Part shown: positions 38,308-48,029 of the stretch, in pieces
Layout of the letters: each line of letters begins with the position of its first letter
How positions within the stretch are numbered: the stretch's first letter is position 1
Assembly (NCBI GenBank): GCA_016713645.1
Contig: JADJOU010000001.1
Location: 225,498 to 289,497, forward strand
DNA: 64,000 nt
Source: Bacteroidota bacterium
GTDB taxonomy: Bacteria > Bacteroidota > Bacteroidia > Chitinophagales > JADJOU01
Reading direction: 5' to 3'
Position numbers and translations under genes: made by a program
The notes under the pieces: generated by a model
Database searches by the model: none
What the model was told of the DNA's origin: nothing
Seen by the model: the letters and a program-made list of their open reading frames with translations, nothing else

Positions 38308-39932
38308 CTACCCTAAAAATGGATATCGATAATCCACTGGAGGGTTAAATGTTTCCTTGATTGTTCTCACAGAAACCCAACGCAATAGATTCAATTTAGA
38401 ACCCGCTTTATCATTTGTTCCCGATGCCCTTGCTCCACCAAATGGTTGTTGTCCCACAACTGCTCCTGTCGGCTTATCATTGATATAGAAATTGCCCGCA
38501 GCATTGGTGAGCTTTTTCATACATACATCGAGTGCATATCTATCTTGACTGAAAACAGCTCCTGTCAAGGCATACTCTGAGGTCTGATCCAATATATCCA
38601 AAGTCTCTTCCCATTTCGCATCTTCATAGACCTAAATGGTCATCACAGGACCAAATATCTCTTCACACATGGATTTATACTTTGGATTCGTTGTCACGAT
38701 TACAGTTGGCTCTACAAAGTAGCCCACTGATTTATCACATTTGCCACCGATCAATATCTCGCTATCAGCGCTGCTCTTTGCATGTTCAATATAATTGGCA
38801 ATATTGTCGAATGATGCCTCATCGATTACGGCATTGATAAAATTCCCAAAATCCTCCGTACTGCCCATTTTAAATGAAGACAAATCGCGAATCAATCCAG
38901 CCTTTACTTCATCCCAAATAGATTTCGGGACATACGCTCTTGAAGCCGCACTGCACTTCTGTCCTTGGTATTCAAAAGCCCCCCTTGAAATGGCTGTAAT
39001 CAAAGCTTTAGCATCTGCAGATGGATGTGCAAAGATGAAATCCTTGCCGCCTGTTTCGCCCACAATTCTCGGATAAGATTTGTATATTTTGATATTGTCT
39101 CCAATGCTCTTCCACATACTTTGGAAAACGCCTGTTGAACCAGTGAAGTGAACTCCAGCAAAATCCTTATGCGCAAAACATGTATCCCCAACATCCTTGC
39201 CTCCTGAGAAGACGAGGTTGATGACGCCCGCTGGCAATCCCGCTTCCATGAATATTTTCATCAAATAATGTGCAGAGTAAATCTGTGTATTGGCACATTT
39301 CCAAACCACTGTATTGCCCATCATAGCAGCACTCGTCGGGAGATTTCCCGCAATTGCCGTAAAATTAAAAGGCGTCACCGCCAATACAAATCCCTCCAAA
39401 GGTCTATACTCCACTCGATTCCACATCCCTCCCCGCTAATCGGTTGGTCGTTGTAAATCTCCGTGGCAAATTGCACATTGAAGTTCAAGAAATCGATCAA
39501 TTCGCATGCGCAATCAATCTCTCCTTGAAAGGCATTCTTGCTCTGCCCGAGCATGGTAGATGCCATGATATCATATCTATATTTCTCGCGCAATAATTCT
39601 GCTGCTTTGAGGAATATGCTCATTCTATTCTCCCAAGACATGGCTTCCCACTTAGGTTTTGCCGCCAATGCCGCATCTATGGCTTGTTGAACATGCTCTT
39701 TGCCTCCTTTGCTCGCCCAGCCCAATACATGGGCATGCTCAGCAGGTGGAGAAACTTTGATTTTATTCTCTGTAAAAACTTCTTTGCCACCAATAATCAT
39801 GGGGATTTCAAGCGCTCGAGACTTGTGTTCTTTTAGCGCGATTTCCAATTTGGCTCTCTCTGGCGAACCAGGCGCGTATTGTCTGACGGGATCGTTCTTC
39901 GCTACAGGAACGTGGTATATTGCATTCGGCAT
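38308..39932 (-). CDS. pruA: L-glutamate gamma-semialdehyde (1-pyrroline-5-carboxylate) dehydrogenase, with in-frame stop and frameshift
   Basis: About 541 residues. Oxidises glutamate semialdehyde to glutamate with NAD, second step of proline breakdown. The ATG at 39932 gives MPNAIYHVPVAKNDPVRQYA. The catalytic cysteine is in 'FEYQGQKCSAASRAYVP', the general-base glutamate in 'IVGETGGKDFIF', and 'TPFNFTAIAGN' and 'FTGSTGVFQSMW' form the NAD site. Near 39410 one G is missing between 'ISGEG' and 'MWNRVEYRPLEGF'. A TAG at 38632-38634 stops the chain after 'EEIFGPVMTI', but the same frame goes on 'VYEDAKWEETLDILDQTSEY', the expected family text. Both breaks look like sequence errors. Confidence 0.9.
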
Positions 39933-40078
39933 ATCGTTTGAATTTTGAAGCGCAAAGATAGGATTTGCAATGGCAATTTTAGGAAATAATATGGTCATGA
40001 AACTCGCAATATCTATGACATAAAATGCATAAGTTTCAACCCCCAAATTCCACAAGTAACCAAACACCAGACACCAAA

Positions 40079-40108
40079 CCCACACCCCAGACCCCAGACA
40101 CCAAACCC
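40079..40108 (-). other. G-rich tract upstream of pruA, G-quadruplex candidate
   Basis: On the minus strand GGG-N10-GGGG-TCT-GGGG-TGT-GGG occurs between the end of the ECF operon and the pruA start. A further GGGGG lies at 40040-40044. This C-rich plus-strand stretch (CCAGACACCAAACCC repeats) stands out in an AT-rich spacer. Confidence 0.45.
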
Positions 40109-40115
40109 AAACAAC

Positions 40116-40528
40116 CTATTTTCTCCTCATCTGCATCAACACCTCTTTGTTGAACTCACGCTCTGCGCGGACCAAGAGGATGACTTTTCTAATCGGCAAT
40201 ATCTGTTTGAATTTCACAAAATACTCCTTTTTCAAATCAAGGTGCGCTGCTCACTGGAGATAATATCATTGAGTGTCGTCTCCGCCTCTTTATCGCTGAT
40301 GGCATCCAGGTTTTGAATCTCCTTCATATCCATGCGCATCTCCTTGCGAATCGTCTTGATCTTGCTCTTGTATTCATTGTAGAGCGGCCAGAATTTCTCC
40401 GCCTCTGTCGAGCTCAAGTTCAATTTATTGGTGATATAGCCTATTTTGGCTTGTTCGATTCTGCTGCCATCTTGCGCATGAACTTGTATGAGCAATAAGC
40501 TGAATAAAATTAAAATGTAGTTTTTCAT
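40116..40528 (-). CDS. Periplasmic 'sensor of ECF-type sigma factor' protein (one frameshift)
   Basis: About 137 residues. MKNYILILFSLLLIQVHAQD is the signal peptide. The mature part is helical and charged ('LNLSSTEAEKFWPLYNEYK', 'IRKEMRMDMKEIQNLD'), the Spy/CpxP-like pattern found in Bacteroidota next to ECF sigma genes. An indel near 40240 splits the final helices; the continuing frame reads 'LKKEYFVKFKQILPIRKVIL' to 'EVLMQMRRK'. It is the third gene of an apparent three-gene operon with the sigma factor and a putative anti-sigma factor. Confidence 0.75.
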
Positions 40529-40539
40529 ATGCTTGGTTT

Positions 40540-41010
40540 TTAGATTTGTTCTTCTTGGTTGTCTGTTAAATATTCATCGATAGATGCCTGATCATATTGG
40601 ATATAATCTTGCAAGTCAACATTGGCTTGTTTATCTAGCCATTCATCCTCTACTTGCACATCATTGGAGGCGATATACGCTTGCACTTCATCTGCTTCAA
40701 AAGCAAAGACCATATTGCGCTCATGGCTAAAAAAATAGCATTGAAATGCCGATGATTAAAACGGACATATACAAAGCCAATTTGGAGAGAATATAGATTG
40801 AATGATTCGATTCCACATAGATTCAATTGGGTGGACGCTTGGGACGGCCTTCGGCTTCAAAGCGTCTAATTCTCTGACTTGATGCATGACCCTCGACTGA
40901 AAATGCTCAAAATATCCAGCGGGCAAAGCACCGTGCTGCTCTTCCAATTTGGGCATCATGGCCAAATTCGGGGCGATTGATTCGAGCTCTTCTTTAATTT
41001 CCTTTTTCAT
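40540..41010 (-). CDS. Putative membrane anti-sigma factor-like protein (two frameshifts)
   Basis: About 157 residues. 'MKKEIKEELESIAPNLAMMP' and 'LPAGYFEHFQSRVMHQVREL' form the cytoplasmic N-terminal part. A single hydrophobic segment ('LALYMSVLIIGISMLFF') is visible after correcting an indel near 40770. A second indel in the run of A/T near 40735 leads into an acidic outer domain ('FEADEVQAYIASNDVQVEDE') ending 'YLTDNQEEQI'. Its position 17 bases after an ECF sigma gene and 11 before the periplasmic sensor supports an anti-sigma role; this is inference. Confidence 0.6.
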
Positions 41011-41027
41011 AATATTCCTTTAGACTT

Positions 41028-41592
41028 TTATGATTCATTTTCGTTTAATGCTGATTTCACATATTCCTCAATTTTCTTGACGGCATGGTGATAAGAGGCC
41101 TTGAGCGCTCCCACACTGGTTCCTGTCACTGTCGCCATCTCCTCATAGGGCATCTCATCGTAATAGCGCATTTTGAACACCAATTTCTGCTTCTCTGGCA
41201 AAGTGTCGATGGCCTCATCCAAATGGGCGTAGAGATCTTTTTAATCGATGTATAACTATTATCTGTATGCCCGCCACCTTGTTCTCAGAGTTCTCCCAAT
41301 CATTCAATGCCATCCGATTTCTTTGTCCAATAAAGGTGAGGCTCTCATTATAGGCGATTCGATACAACCACGTACTCAATTGGCTCTCTCGTTTAAAACT
41401 GCTCAATGCTGTCCAAACCTTGATAAATACATTCTGCATCACATCGCTCGCATCATTGTGCTCCTTCAACATCCTCCTAATTTGCCAATAGACCTTGTCC
41501 TGATATTGATCCATCAATATTTTAAAACCCGCTTCCTTGGTGGAAGGGTTTAAATACATTTGAAGGATTTCATCATCAGTTCGGATGGCCAT
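41028..41592 (-). CDS. ECF RNA polymerase sigma-70 factor (one frameshift)
   Basis: About 187 residues. Region 2 contains 'KILMDQYQDKVYWQIRRML', 'NDASDVMQNVFIKVWTAL' and 'ESQLSTWLYRIAYNESL'. Region 4 contains 'AIDTLPEKQKLVFKMRYYDE' and 'MPYEEMATVTGTSVGALKAS' (helix-turn-helix). Between them the frame breaks at a run of A/T near 41237-41243; adding one base gives 'IKKDLYAHLDEAIDTL'. It should direct transcription for envelope or stress genes, and is probably controlled by the two downstream products. Promoter targets unknown. Confidence 0.88.
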
Positions 41593-41642
41593 GCTTTCTT
41601 GAACTTTGCTCTAAGATACAATAGAAATGAATTGGTTTAATG

Positions 41643-42409
41643 CTAGATCTTTAAATCATGCTTTTTCCCATCAAAGGGAATTGGCGTAAACATTCCATCG
41701 GGCTTTGCGCGGTCTTGGTCAAAAGGAATGACATGAGCTATTTTCGCCACTAGACCAAATTTTTCCTTCAACTCATCGTGGGTATTTACCGCATATTTCG
41801 GTCCTAATTGTTCAATCAATTTCTCTGCCGCAGCTGCGCCCAAATTAATTTCTCCCCCTAAAAAAGCAGGCAATACAAAATGGGTAAATGTTGTAATTAC
41901 TATATCAAAAGAAAGGTGCTTGATGGTATCCAATTCATCCCTCGTCAATTCAAACCCATGCGGGGCGTAGAATATAGCATGCTTATTGGGGAGTGCAATG
42001 ACGATGGCATAGAAATTTGGACTGAGCAAGCCTTTGCGCTTGAAGGACATTATCTCCCATCCACGCCAATGTGTCCATGCTCCCGCAGAGATGGTTTGTA
42101 TGGATCGCGATGTCTCAAAATAAGCGGTCAATTTGCGATAGGCATGATGCGTCGCGAATATGGGCGTATTCGCATCAACCCTTGTATAGTTTCTACATGG
42201 CGGTGATCGGGATACTGCTGCGAAACCAGAATGCCATTGACTACAGGCAATTTGCTCATCGCTATTGGGGCATGAATATGCTTCTGATGACTAAACCATT
42301 TAAAGCCTGCTACATCATCTCCAATCAGCCATGGATCGATGATGGCACTTGTTCCGCCGTATTCAATATACCAGGAAGAGTCAGCATTTAAGCGTTGGAG
42401 GATGGGCAT
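41643..42409 (-). CDS. MBL-fold hydrolase-like protein (one frameshift)
   Basis: About 255 residues. From the ATG at 42409: MPILQRLNADSSWYIEYGGT, then 'AIIDPWLIGDDVAGF', typical first strands of metallo-beta-lactamase folds. The usual HxHxDH metal motif is replaced by 'VSQQYPDHRHVETIQ', so only part of the metal site remains. An indel near 42140 joins to 'TAYFETSRSIQTISAGAW'; the later part has 'NKHAIFYAPHGFELT'. Lactonase or nuclease activity cannot be assumed. Confidence 0.65.
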
Positions 42410-42670
42410 ATGGACAGCTATGTTTTGATTTAAATTTTGATTGGAAAAGTAGTGCAGATTTATAGAAACTTGCCTATGAATTTTTAAAAAGATAGATAAA
42501 CATGACACTCGATTTCTCGTTTTTATGGCATGTACCTAGGCGATGCTGGTACCGCGCTATTCGGCTCCTCGATAGCAATCGGGGACTACGCCGCCTACTA
42601 TCGCTCACGCATTGGCTATAATTTTTAATAGCTATATAATTTCTTTTGTATCTTCGTAAAAAATAATATC

Positions 42671-43195
42671 ATGAAAACTTATAATTACCTTAAACTCACG
42701 CTTATTGCAGCGACCCTTTTATTTGGTTTAAATTCTTGTGTTAAAAAGGATATAACCATTCCACTTACCATAACCGTTACTGATTTTACCGTTCCAGCAA
42801 TGCCTAAGAAAGACGACTGGAATGAATTTGGCAAAACAAATGCCCTCACAGGAATTAAAAAACTCATTACTGACAATGGCGGCGATCCTGCGCAATTGAA
42901 ATCAGTCAAATTAAAGAGCATGAACATGACTATTACATCTGGTCAAAACTTCAATGATATCAAGTATCTTGAAAGTTTTATCAATGATGATGTCAATAAA
43001 TTTGCCTATAAAACAGAAATCCCTACGACTGGATTAACTACCATCGACCTAGACAATCAATACTCAGAATTGGTAAGTCATTTTCAAGGCGATTCAATTA
43101 AGTTGAATGTAAGAGCATTTGTAAATACGCCTATGAGTGCCATGAAAGCAAGTTCTGTGATGAAATTTGATGTGGTTGTAGGACCAGCAAAATAA
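42671..43195 (+). CDS. Lipoprotein of unknown function
   Basis: 174 residues, intact. 'LKLTLIAATLLFGLNSCVKK' has a lipobox cysteine. The mature part is beta-rich ('KLKSMNMTITSGQNFNDIKY', 'SIKLNVRAFVNTPMSAM'). No family firmly recognised. It stands alone and has its own terminator. Confidence 0.7.
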   Translation: MKTYNYLKLTLIAATLLFGLNSCVKKDITIPLTITVTDFTVPAMPKKDDWNEFGKTNALTGIKKLITDNGGDPAQLKSVKLKSMNMTITSGQNFNDIKYLESFINDDVNKFAYKTEIPTTGLTTIDLDNQYSELVSHFQGDSIKLNVRAFVNTPMSAMKASSVMKFDVVVGPAK

Positions 43196-43225
43196 AAAAA
43201 TTTATTGTCTTAAAACAATACACAA

Positions 43226-43262
43226 TAATCCCTGAATATTGAATAATGTTCAGGATTTTTTA
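43226..43262 (+). terminator. Terminator of the lipoprotein gene
   Basis: AATCCCTGAATATT pairs imperfectly with AATGTTCAGGATT and is followed by a T run. Confidence 0.6.
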
Positions 43263-43383
43263 TCCCACAAACATTCATTTAATTTAAAAATTTAGCACAC
43301 TTTGCGACCACTAAATCGGAAACACCTTGTGGCACTTAAATATTAAAGCAGCATTTACTGCTAACCGCCACATAAATAATTAA

Positions 43384-43432
43384 AATGCCACGAATGCACG
43401 AATATATTCGTTGTTTAGCATTCGTGGCAATT
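43384..43432. repeat. Inverted repeat GCCACGAATGC
   Basis: AATGCCACGAATGC (43384-43397) and GCATTCGTGGCAATT (43418-43432) form a 14-base stem with one bulge, around the loop ACGAATATATTCGTTGTTTA, which itself contains an ACGAATATATTCGT palindrome. It looks like a REP-type element. Confidence 0.6.
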
Positions 43433-43442
43433 ATTCATCCTA

Positions 43443-43560
43443 ATTGCGCCAGCAATATTTAATCAAATTTATTCAATTCACATTCGTGCATTCCCCCTAC
43501 TGCGTGGGGACGCGGCGTGGCAATAAAACTCTTATTGCGCCAGCAATAATTAGTCAAAAT
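43443..43560. repeat. Pair of direct repeats ATTGCGCCAGCAATAxTTA
   Basis: Copies at 43443-43469 and 43534-43560 share ATTGCGCCAGCAATA and then TTAxTCAAA. The unit contains the small palindrome ATTGC-GCCA-GCAAT. Confidence 0.6.
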
Positions 43561-43590
43561 TTTTCGATTACCAATCTTAGCATAAAAACA

Positions 43591-43615
43591 AAAAAGGCTG
43601 CCATTCGGCAGCCTT
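43591..43615 (-). terminator. Rho-independent terminator of the rpoBC operon
   Basis: On the minus strand AAGGCTGCC-GAAT-GGCAGCCTT is followed by TTTTG and TTTTT. It lies 26 bases after the rpoC stop codon. Confidence 0.9.
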
Positions 43616-43640
43616 ATATTTATTCTAGATGGTGAGGTGT

Positions 43641-46600
43641 TTAAGCCTCCTCCTCTGCTTTTACTTTTTTCTTAGCACCAATTACTTCATTCTTATTTCC
43701 TACAATCAAGTTTTTGGAATGACTTAATACCTGTACCTGCTGGAATCATATGACCTACGATCACATTCTCCTTCAAACCGGTCATATAATCTGTCTTACC
43801 CGCGATAGATGCAGTAGAAAGTACTTTCGTCGTCTCTTGGAATGATGCCGCTGAAATCCAGCTATCCGTACCCAATGAAGAGCGCGTGATACCTTCTAAT
43901 TGAGGACTTGAAGTAGCTGAAATCGCATCTCTGAACTCAATCAATTTCTTGTCATTTCTTCTCAAAGTAGAATTCTCTTCTCTTATTGTTCTCAAGCTCA
44001 CCATTTGACCTGTTTTCAAATGCTCAGAATCTCCTGCATTTGTAACAACTTTAGTGTCGAACATGCGATCGTTTTCTTCTAAGAATTCGTATTTGTAAAC
44101 AGCCTCTCCTTCCAAGAATTTTGTATCTCCTTGATCATCGATGACCACTTTATTCATCATCTGACGAACGATAACTTCAATGTGCTTATCATTGATCTTT
44201 ACACCTTGAAGACGATATACCTCTTGTACTTCATTCACCAAGTATGATTGCAATGCAAATGTTCCTTTGATTCTCAAAATATCATCTGGAGAAATATTTC
44301 CATCAGAAAGTGGTGTTCCAGCTCTTACGAAATCTTGCTCTTGAACCAAGATTTGTTTAGACATAGGAACGAGGTATTTTCTTTGATCATTATCTCTTGA
44401 TTCGATGATAACCTCTCTATTACCTCTCTTTACACCTCCAAAAGAAACAACACCGTCGATCTCAGCTACTTTAGCTGGATTGAGTGGATTTCTAGCCTCG
44501 AATAATTCTGTTACTCTCGGTAGACCTCCTGTGATATCTCTCGCTTTACCAGACAATCTAGGTATCTTAACAAGGGTTTCTCCCGCTTTAATTGTCGCTT
44601 TATTAGCAACCACGATATGCGCACCAACTGGTAAGTTATATGATTTATTATCTGGTTTTCCTGCTACATTGAGTACAGGTATTTTGGTTCTATCTTTAGC
44701 CTCGATGATGATCTTTTCTTTGTGACCTGTTTGCTCATCTTGCTCTTCTTTGAATGTGATATTCTCGATGATACATTCGTATTCGATTTTTCCATCGATT
44801 TCAGATACAATCAAGTTGTTGAATGGATCCCACTTACAAATAGCATCTCCCTTCTTAACTGTTGCATTGTCCTTAACATAGATAGTCGATCCATAAGGAA
44901 TATATGAAGTCGTCAAGATTTTATCTCCTGCTTTATTCATTACCCTCATCTCACCTGTTCTACCGATAACGATTTCCACCTTCTCGCCAGAGTCATTCGT
45001 CGTAAGTACTGTACGAACACCATCCAATTGAACAATACCGTCGAACTTAGCGATGATTCCAGATTCAGTCGCTGACATCGATGCAGTACCTCCCACGTGG
45101 AAAGTTCTCAATGTCAACTGTGTTCCCGGCTCACCAATAGACTGTGCTGCGATGATACCAACTGCATCACCCATTTCACTCAATCTATTTGTCGCAAGAT
45201 TTTTACCATAACATTTTACACAAACACCTCTTCTAGTCTCGCAAGTAAGAACCGATCTAATTTCAATCGTCTCAATACCGCAATCCTCGATAGCATGAGC
45301 AATATCATACGTAATTTCTTCCCCTGCTTTTACCAATAATTCATCAGTTTCTGGATGATATACATTGTGCAATGAAGTTCTTCCCAAGATTCTATCGAAT
45401 AATGGCTCTACGATATCATCATTGTTTTTCAATGCCGATGTCTCCAAACCTCTCAATGTACCGCAATCCTCATCGATGATGACAACATCTTGAGCAACAT
45501 CCACGAGACGACGAGTCAAGTAACCAGCATCCGCTGTTTTCAAGGCTGTATCCGCAAGACCTTTACGCGCACCGTGCGTTGAGATAAAGTATTCCAAGAC
45601 AGACAAACCTTCTTTAAAGTTCGCCAAGATTGGATTCTCAATGATATCATTCTCTGTTGAAGCTCCAGATTTTCTAGGCTTAGCCATCAATCCTCTGATT
45701 CCACCCAACTGCTTAATTTGTTGTTTCGAACCTCTCGCACCAGAGTCCAACATCATGTATACAGAGTTGAATCCTTGCTTATCCGTTGCCATCTTCGTCA
45801 TCAAAGTCGAAGTGATTCTATTATCCACCCTCGTCCAGATATCGATTACTTGATTGTAACGCTCACGGTTGGTAATTACCCCACTATTGTAATTCTCTTT
45901 TACTTCTTCAACTTCTTCTTTCGCTTTGCTCAAGATAGCTTGTTTGTCAGCAGGAATCACAACATCCTCAAGGTTGAATGACAATCCACCTTTGAAGGCC
46001 CAACTAAATCCGATTTCTTTGATTTCATCCAAGAATTTAGCTGTTTGCTTAACGCTTGTTTTGCTGATAATCGTACCAATGACATCTCTCAAATTTTTCT
46101 TAGAGAGTTGCTTATTTACATAGCCAATTTCCTCTGGAACATACTGATTGACCATTACTCGGCCAGCAGTTGTTTCAACAATTCTATATACCAATTCACC
46201 ATTCTCAATCACTTTCACTCTGCACTTAATACCCGCATGAATATCCAATCTCTTTTCATTCATCGCGATGATTACCTCTTCTGCAGAATAGAATGTTCCA
46301 CCTTCTCCTTTTACTTTTTCTTCAGGAGTTGATTTTTCAATCCTGTGATATAGTATAGACCGAGTACCATGTCCTGAGAAGGAAGGGTTACTGGCGTACC
46401 ATTTTGTGGATTCAAAATATTGTGCGATGAAAGCATCAATAATTGCGCTTCCAAAATAGCCTCATTACTCAATGGAACGTGAACAGCCATCTGGTCACCG
46501 TCAAAGTCGGCGTTGAACGCTGTTGTTACCAATGGATGCAAACGAATCGCCTTTACCTTCCACCAATACTGGCATGAAAGCTTGGATTGACAATCTATGG

Positions 46601-47971
46601 AGTGTCGGCGCTCTGTTGAGCAATACCGGATGTCCTTTCAAAATATTTTCTAAGATATCCCAAACAATCGCATCTTTTCTATCGACTAATTTCTTAGCAG
46701 ATTTAACAGTTTTCACAACTCCTCTCTCGATGAGTTTTCTGATGATAAACGGTTTGAAAAGCTCTGCTGCCATATCCTTAGGAATACCGCACTCATGCAA
46801 TTTCAAGTTTGGACCTACGACGATAACCGAACGACCAGAATAGTCAACCCTTTTACCCAAGAGGTTTTGACGGAAACGTCCTTGTTTTCCTTTCAATACA
46901 TCAGAAAGAGATTTCAATGCTCTTCCACCTTCTGCTTTAACAGCATTTGATTTTCTAGAATTATCAAACAAAGAGTCAATCGCCTCTTGCAACATTCTCT
47001 TCTCGTTTCTCAAAATCACCTCAGGTGCTTTGATCTCGATCAAACGCTTCAAACGGTTATTTCTGATGATAACTCTTCTGTATAAATCGTTCAAATCTGA
47101 AGAGGCAAATCTTCCGCCATCCAATGGCACAAGCGGTCTCAATTCAGGTGGTACGACTGGCAAATATTGAATCACCATCCACTCAGGGCGATTGGTAATT
47201 TTCAAATTCGCTTCGCGGAAAGCTTCAACAACACCCAATCTCTTCAAAGCCTCAGCTTTTCTTTGACGGGAAGTTTCCAATGAAGCTGTATTTCTCAAAT
47301 CATAACTCAAATTATCCAAATGGATATCTGCTAAAAGCTCTCTAATCGCTTCGCCACCCATTTTAGAGATAAATTTGTTTGGATCTTTATCATCCAACAA
47401 ATGATTTCCATTCAATTCTTCAGAAGCCAAAGCTGCCAAATACTCTTCTTCTGTCATCAAATCCAATCGAGCATAGCGCTTTACTTCTTGCTCGCCTTTT
47501 TCATTGATTACGTTTATATCATTCTCTGCTTTACCTGGTTGAATTACCACGTAGCGCTCGTAATAAATGATAGACTCGAGGTTTTTAGTACTCATTCCCA
47601 AGAGATATCCAATCTTGTTTGGCAATGATCTGAAATACCAAATATGCACGATAGGCACCACCAATTTGATATGGCCCATGCGCTCTCTTCTCACTTTCTT
47701 TTCAGTTACCTCAACACCGCAACGGTCACAAACGATTCCCTTATAGCGAATTCTTTTGTACTTACCGCAATAGCATTCGTAATCCTTTACAGGTCCGAAT
47801 ATGCGCTCGCAGAATAAACCATCTCTCTCTGGTTTATAGGTTCTATAGTTGATCGTCTCTGGCTTGGTAACCTCACCATATGATCTGTTCAAGATATCAT
47901 CTGGCGAAGCCAAGGTGATGGTGATCTGCGTGAAATCTTGTTTTATTTTATCGTTTTTTTACAATTGGCAT
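43641..47971 (-). CDS. rpoC: RNA polymerase beta' subunit (several frameshifts)
   Basis: About 1,443 residues. The ATG at 47971 with 'DKIKQDFTQITITLASPDDI' restores the Bacteroidota N-terminus after one indel in a run of seven T near 47953. The zinc-binding region has 'CYCGKYKRIRYKGIVCDRCG', and the catalytic magnesium site is 'TAFNADFDGDQMAVHVPLS'. Later marks are 'SGARGSKQQIKQLGGIRGL' and the trigger-loop region 'IAAQSIGEPGTQLTLRTFH'. Indels also lie near 46548, 46335 and at 43710. Beyond the last one the frame ends 'VIGAKKKVKAEEEA' at 43641. It forms the active centre of RNA polymerase. Confidence 0.97.
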
Positions 47972-48029
47972 CTTCTATTAATTATAAATTATGAATTTTA
48001 AATTTTGAATTTTTAGCGGATTAAAAATA

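Larger units (their letters stand above)
43196..43640. other. Repeat-containing spacer between lipoprotein and rpoC
   Basis: No gene. It holds the lipoprotein terminator (43226-43262), a strong inverted repeat (43384-43432), two near-identical 27-base direct repeats (43443-43469 and 43534-43560) and the rpoC terminator (43591-43615). Confidence 0.65.
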
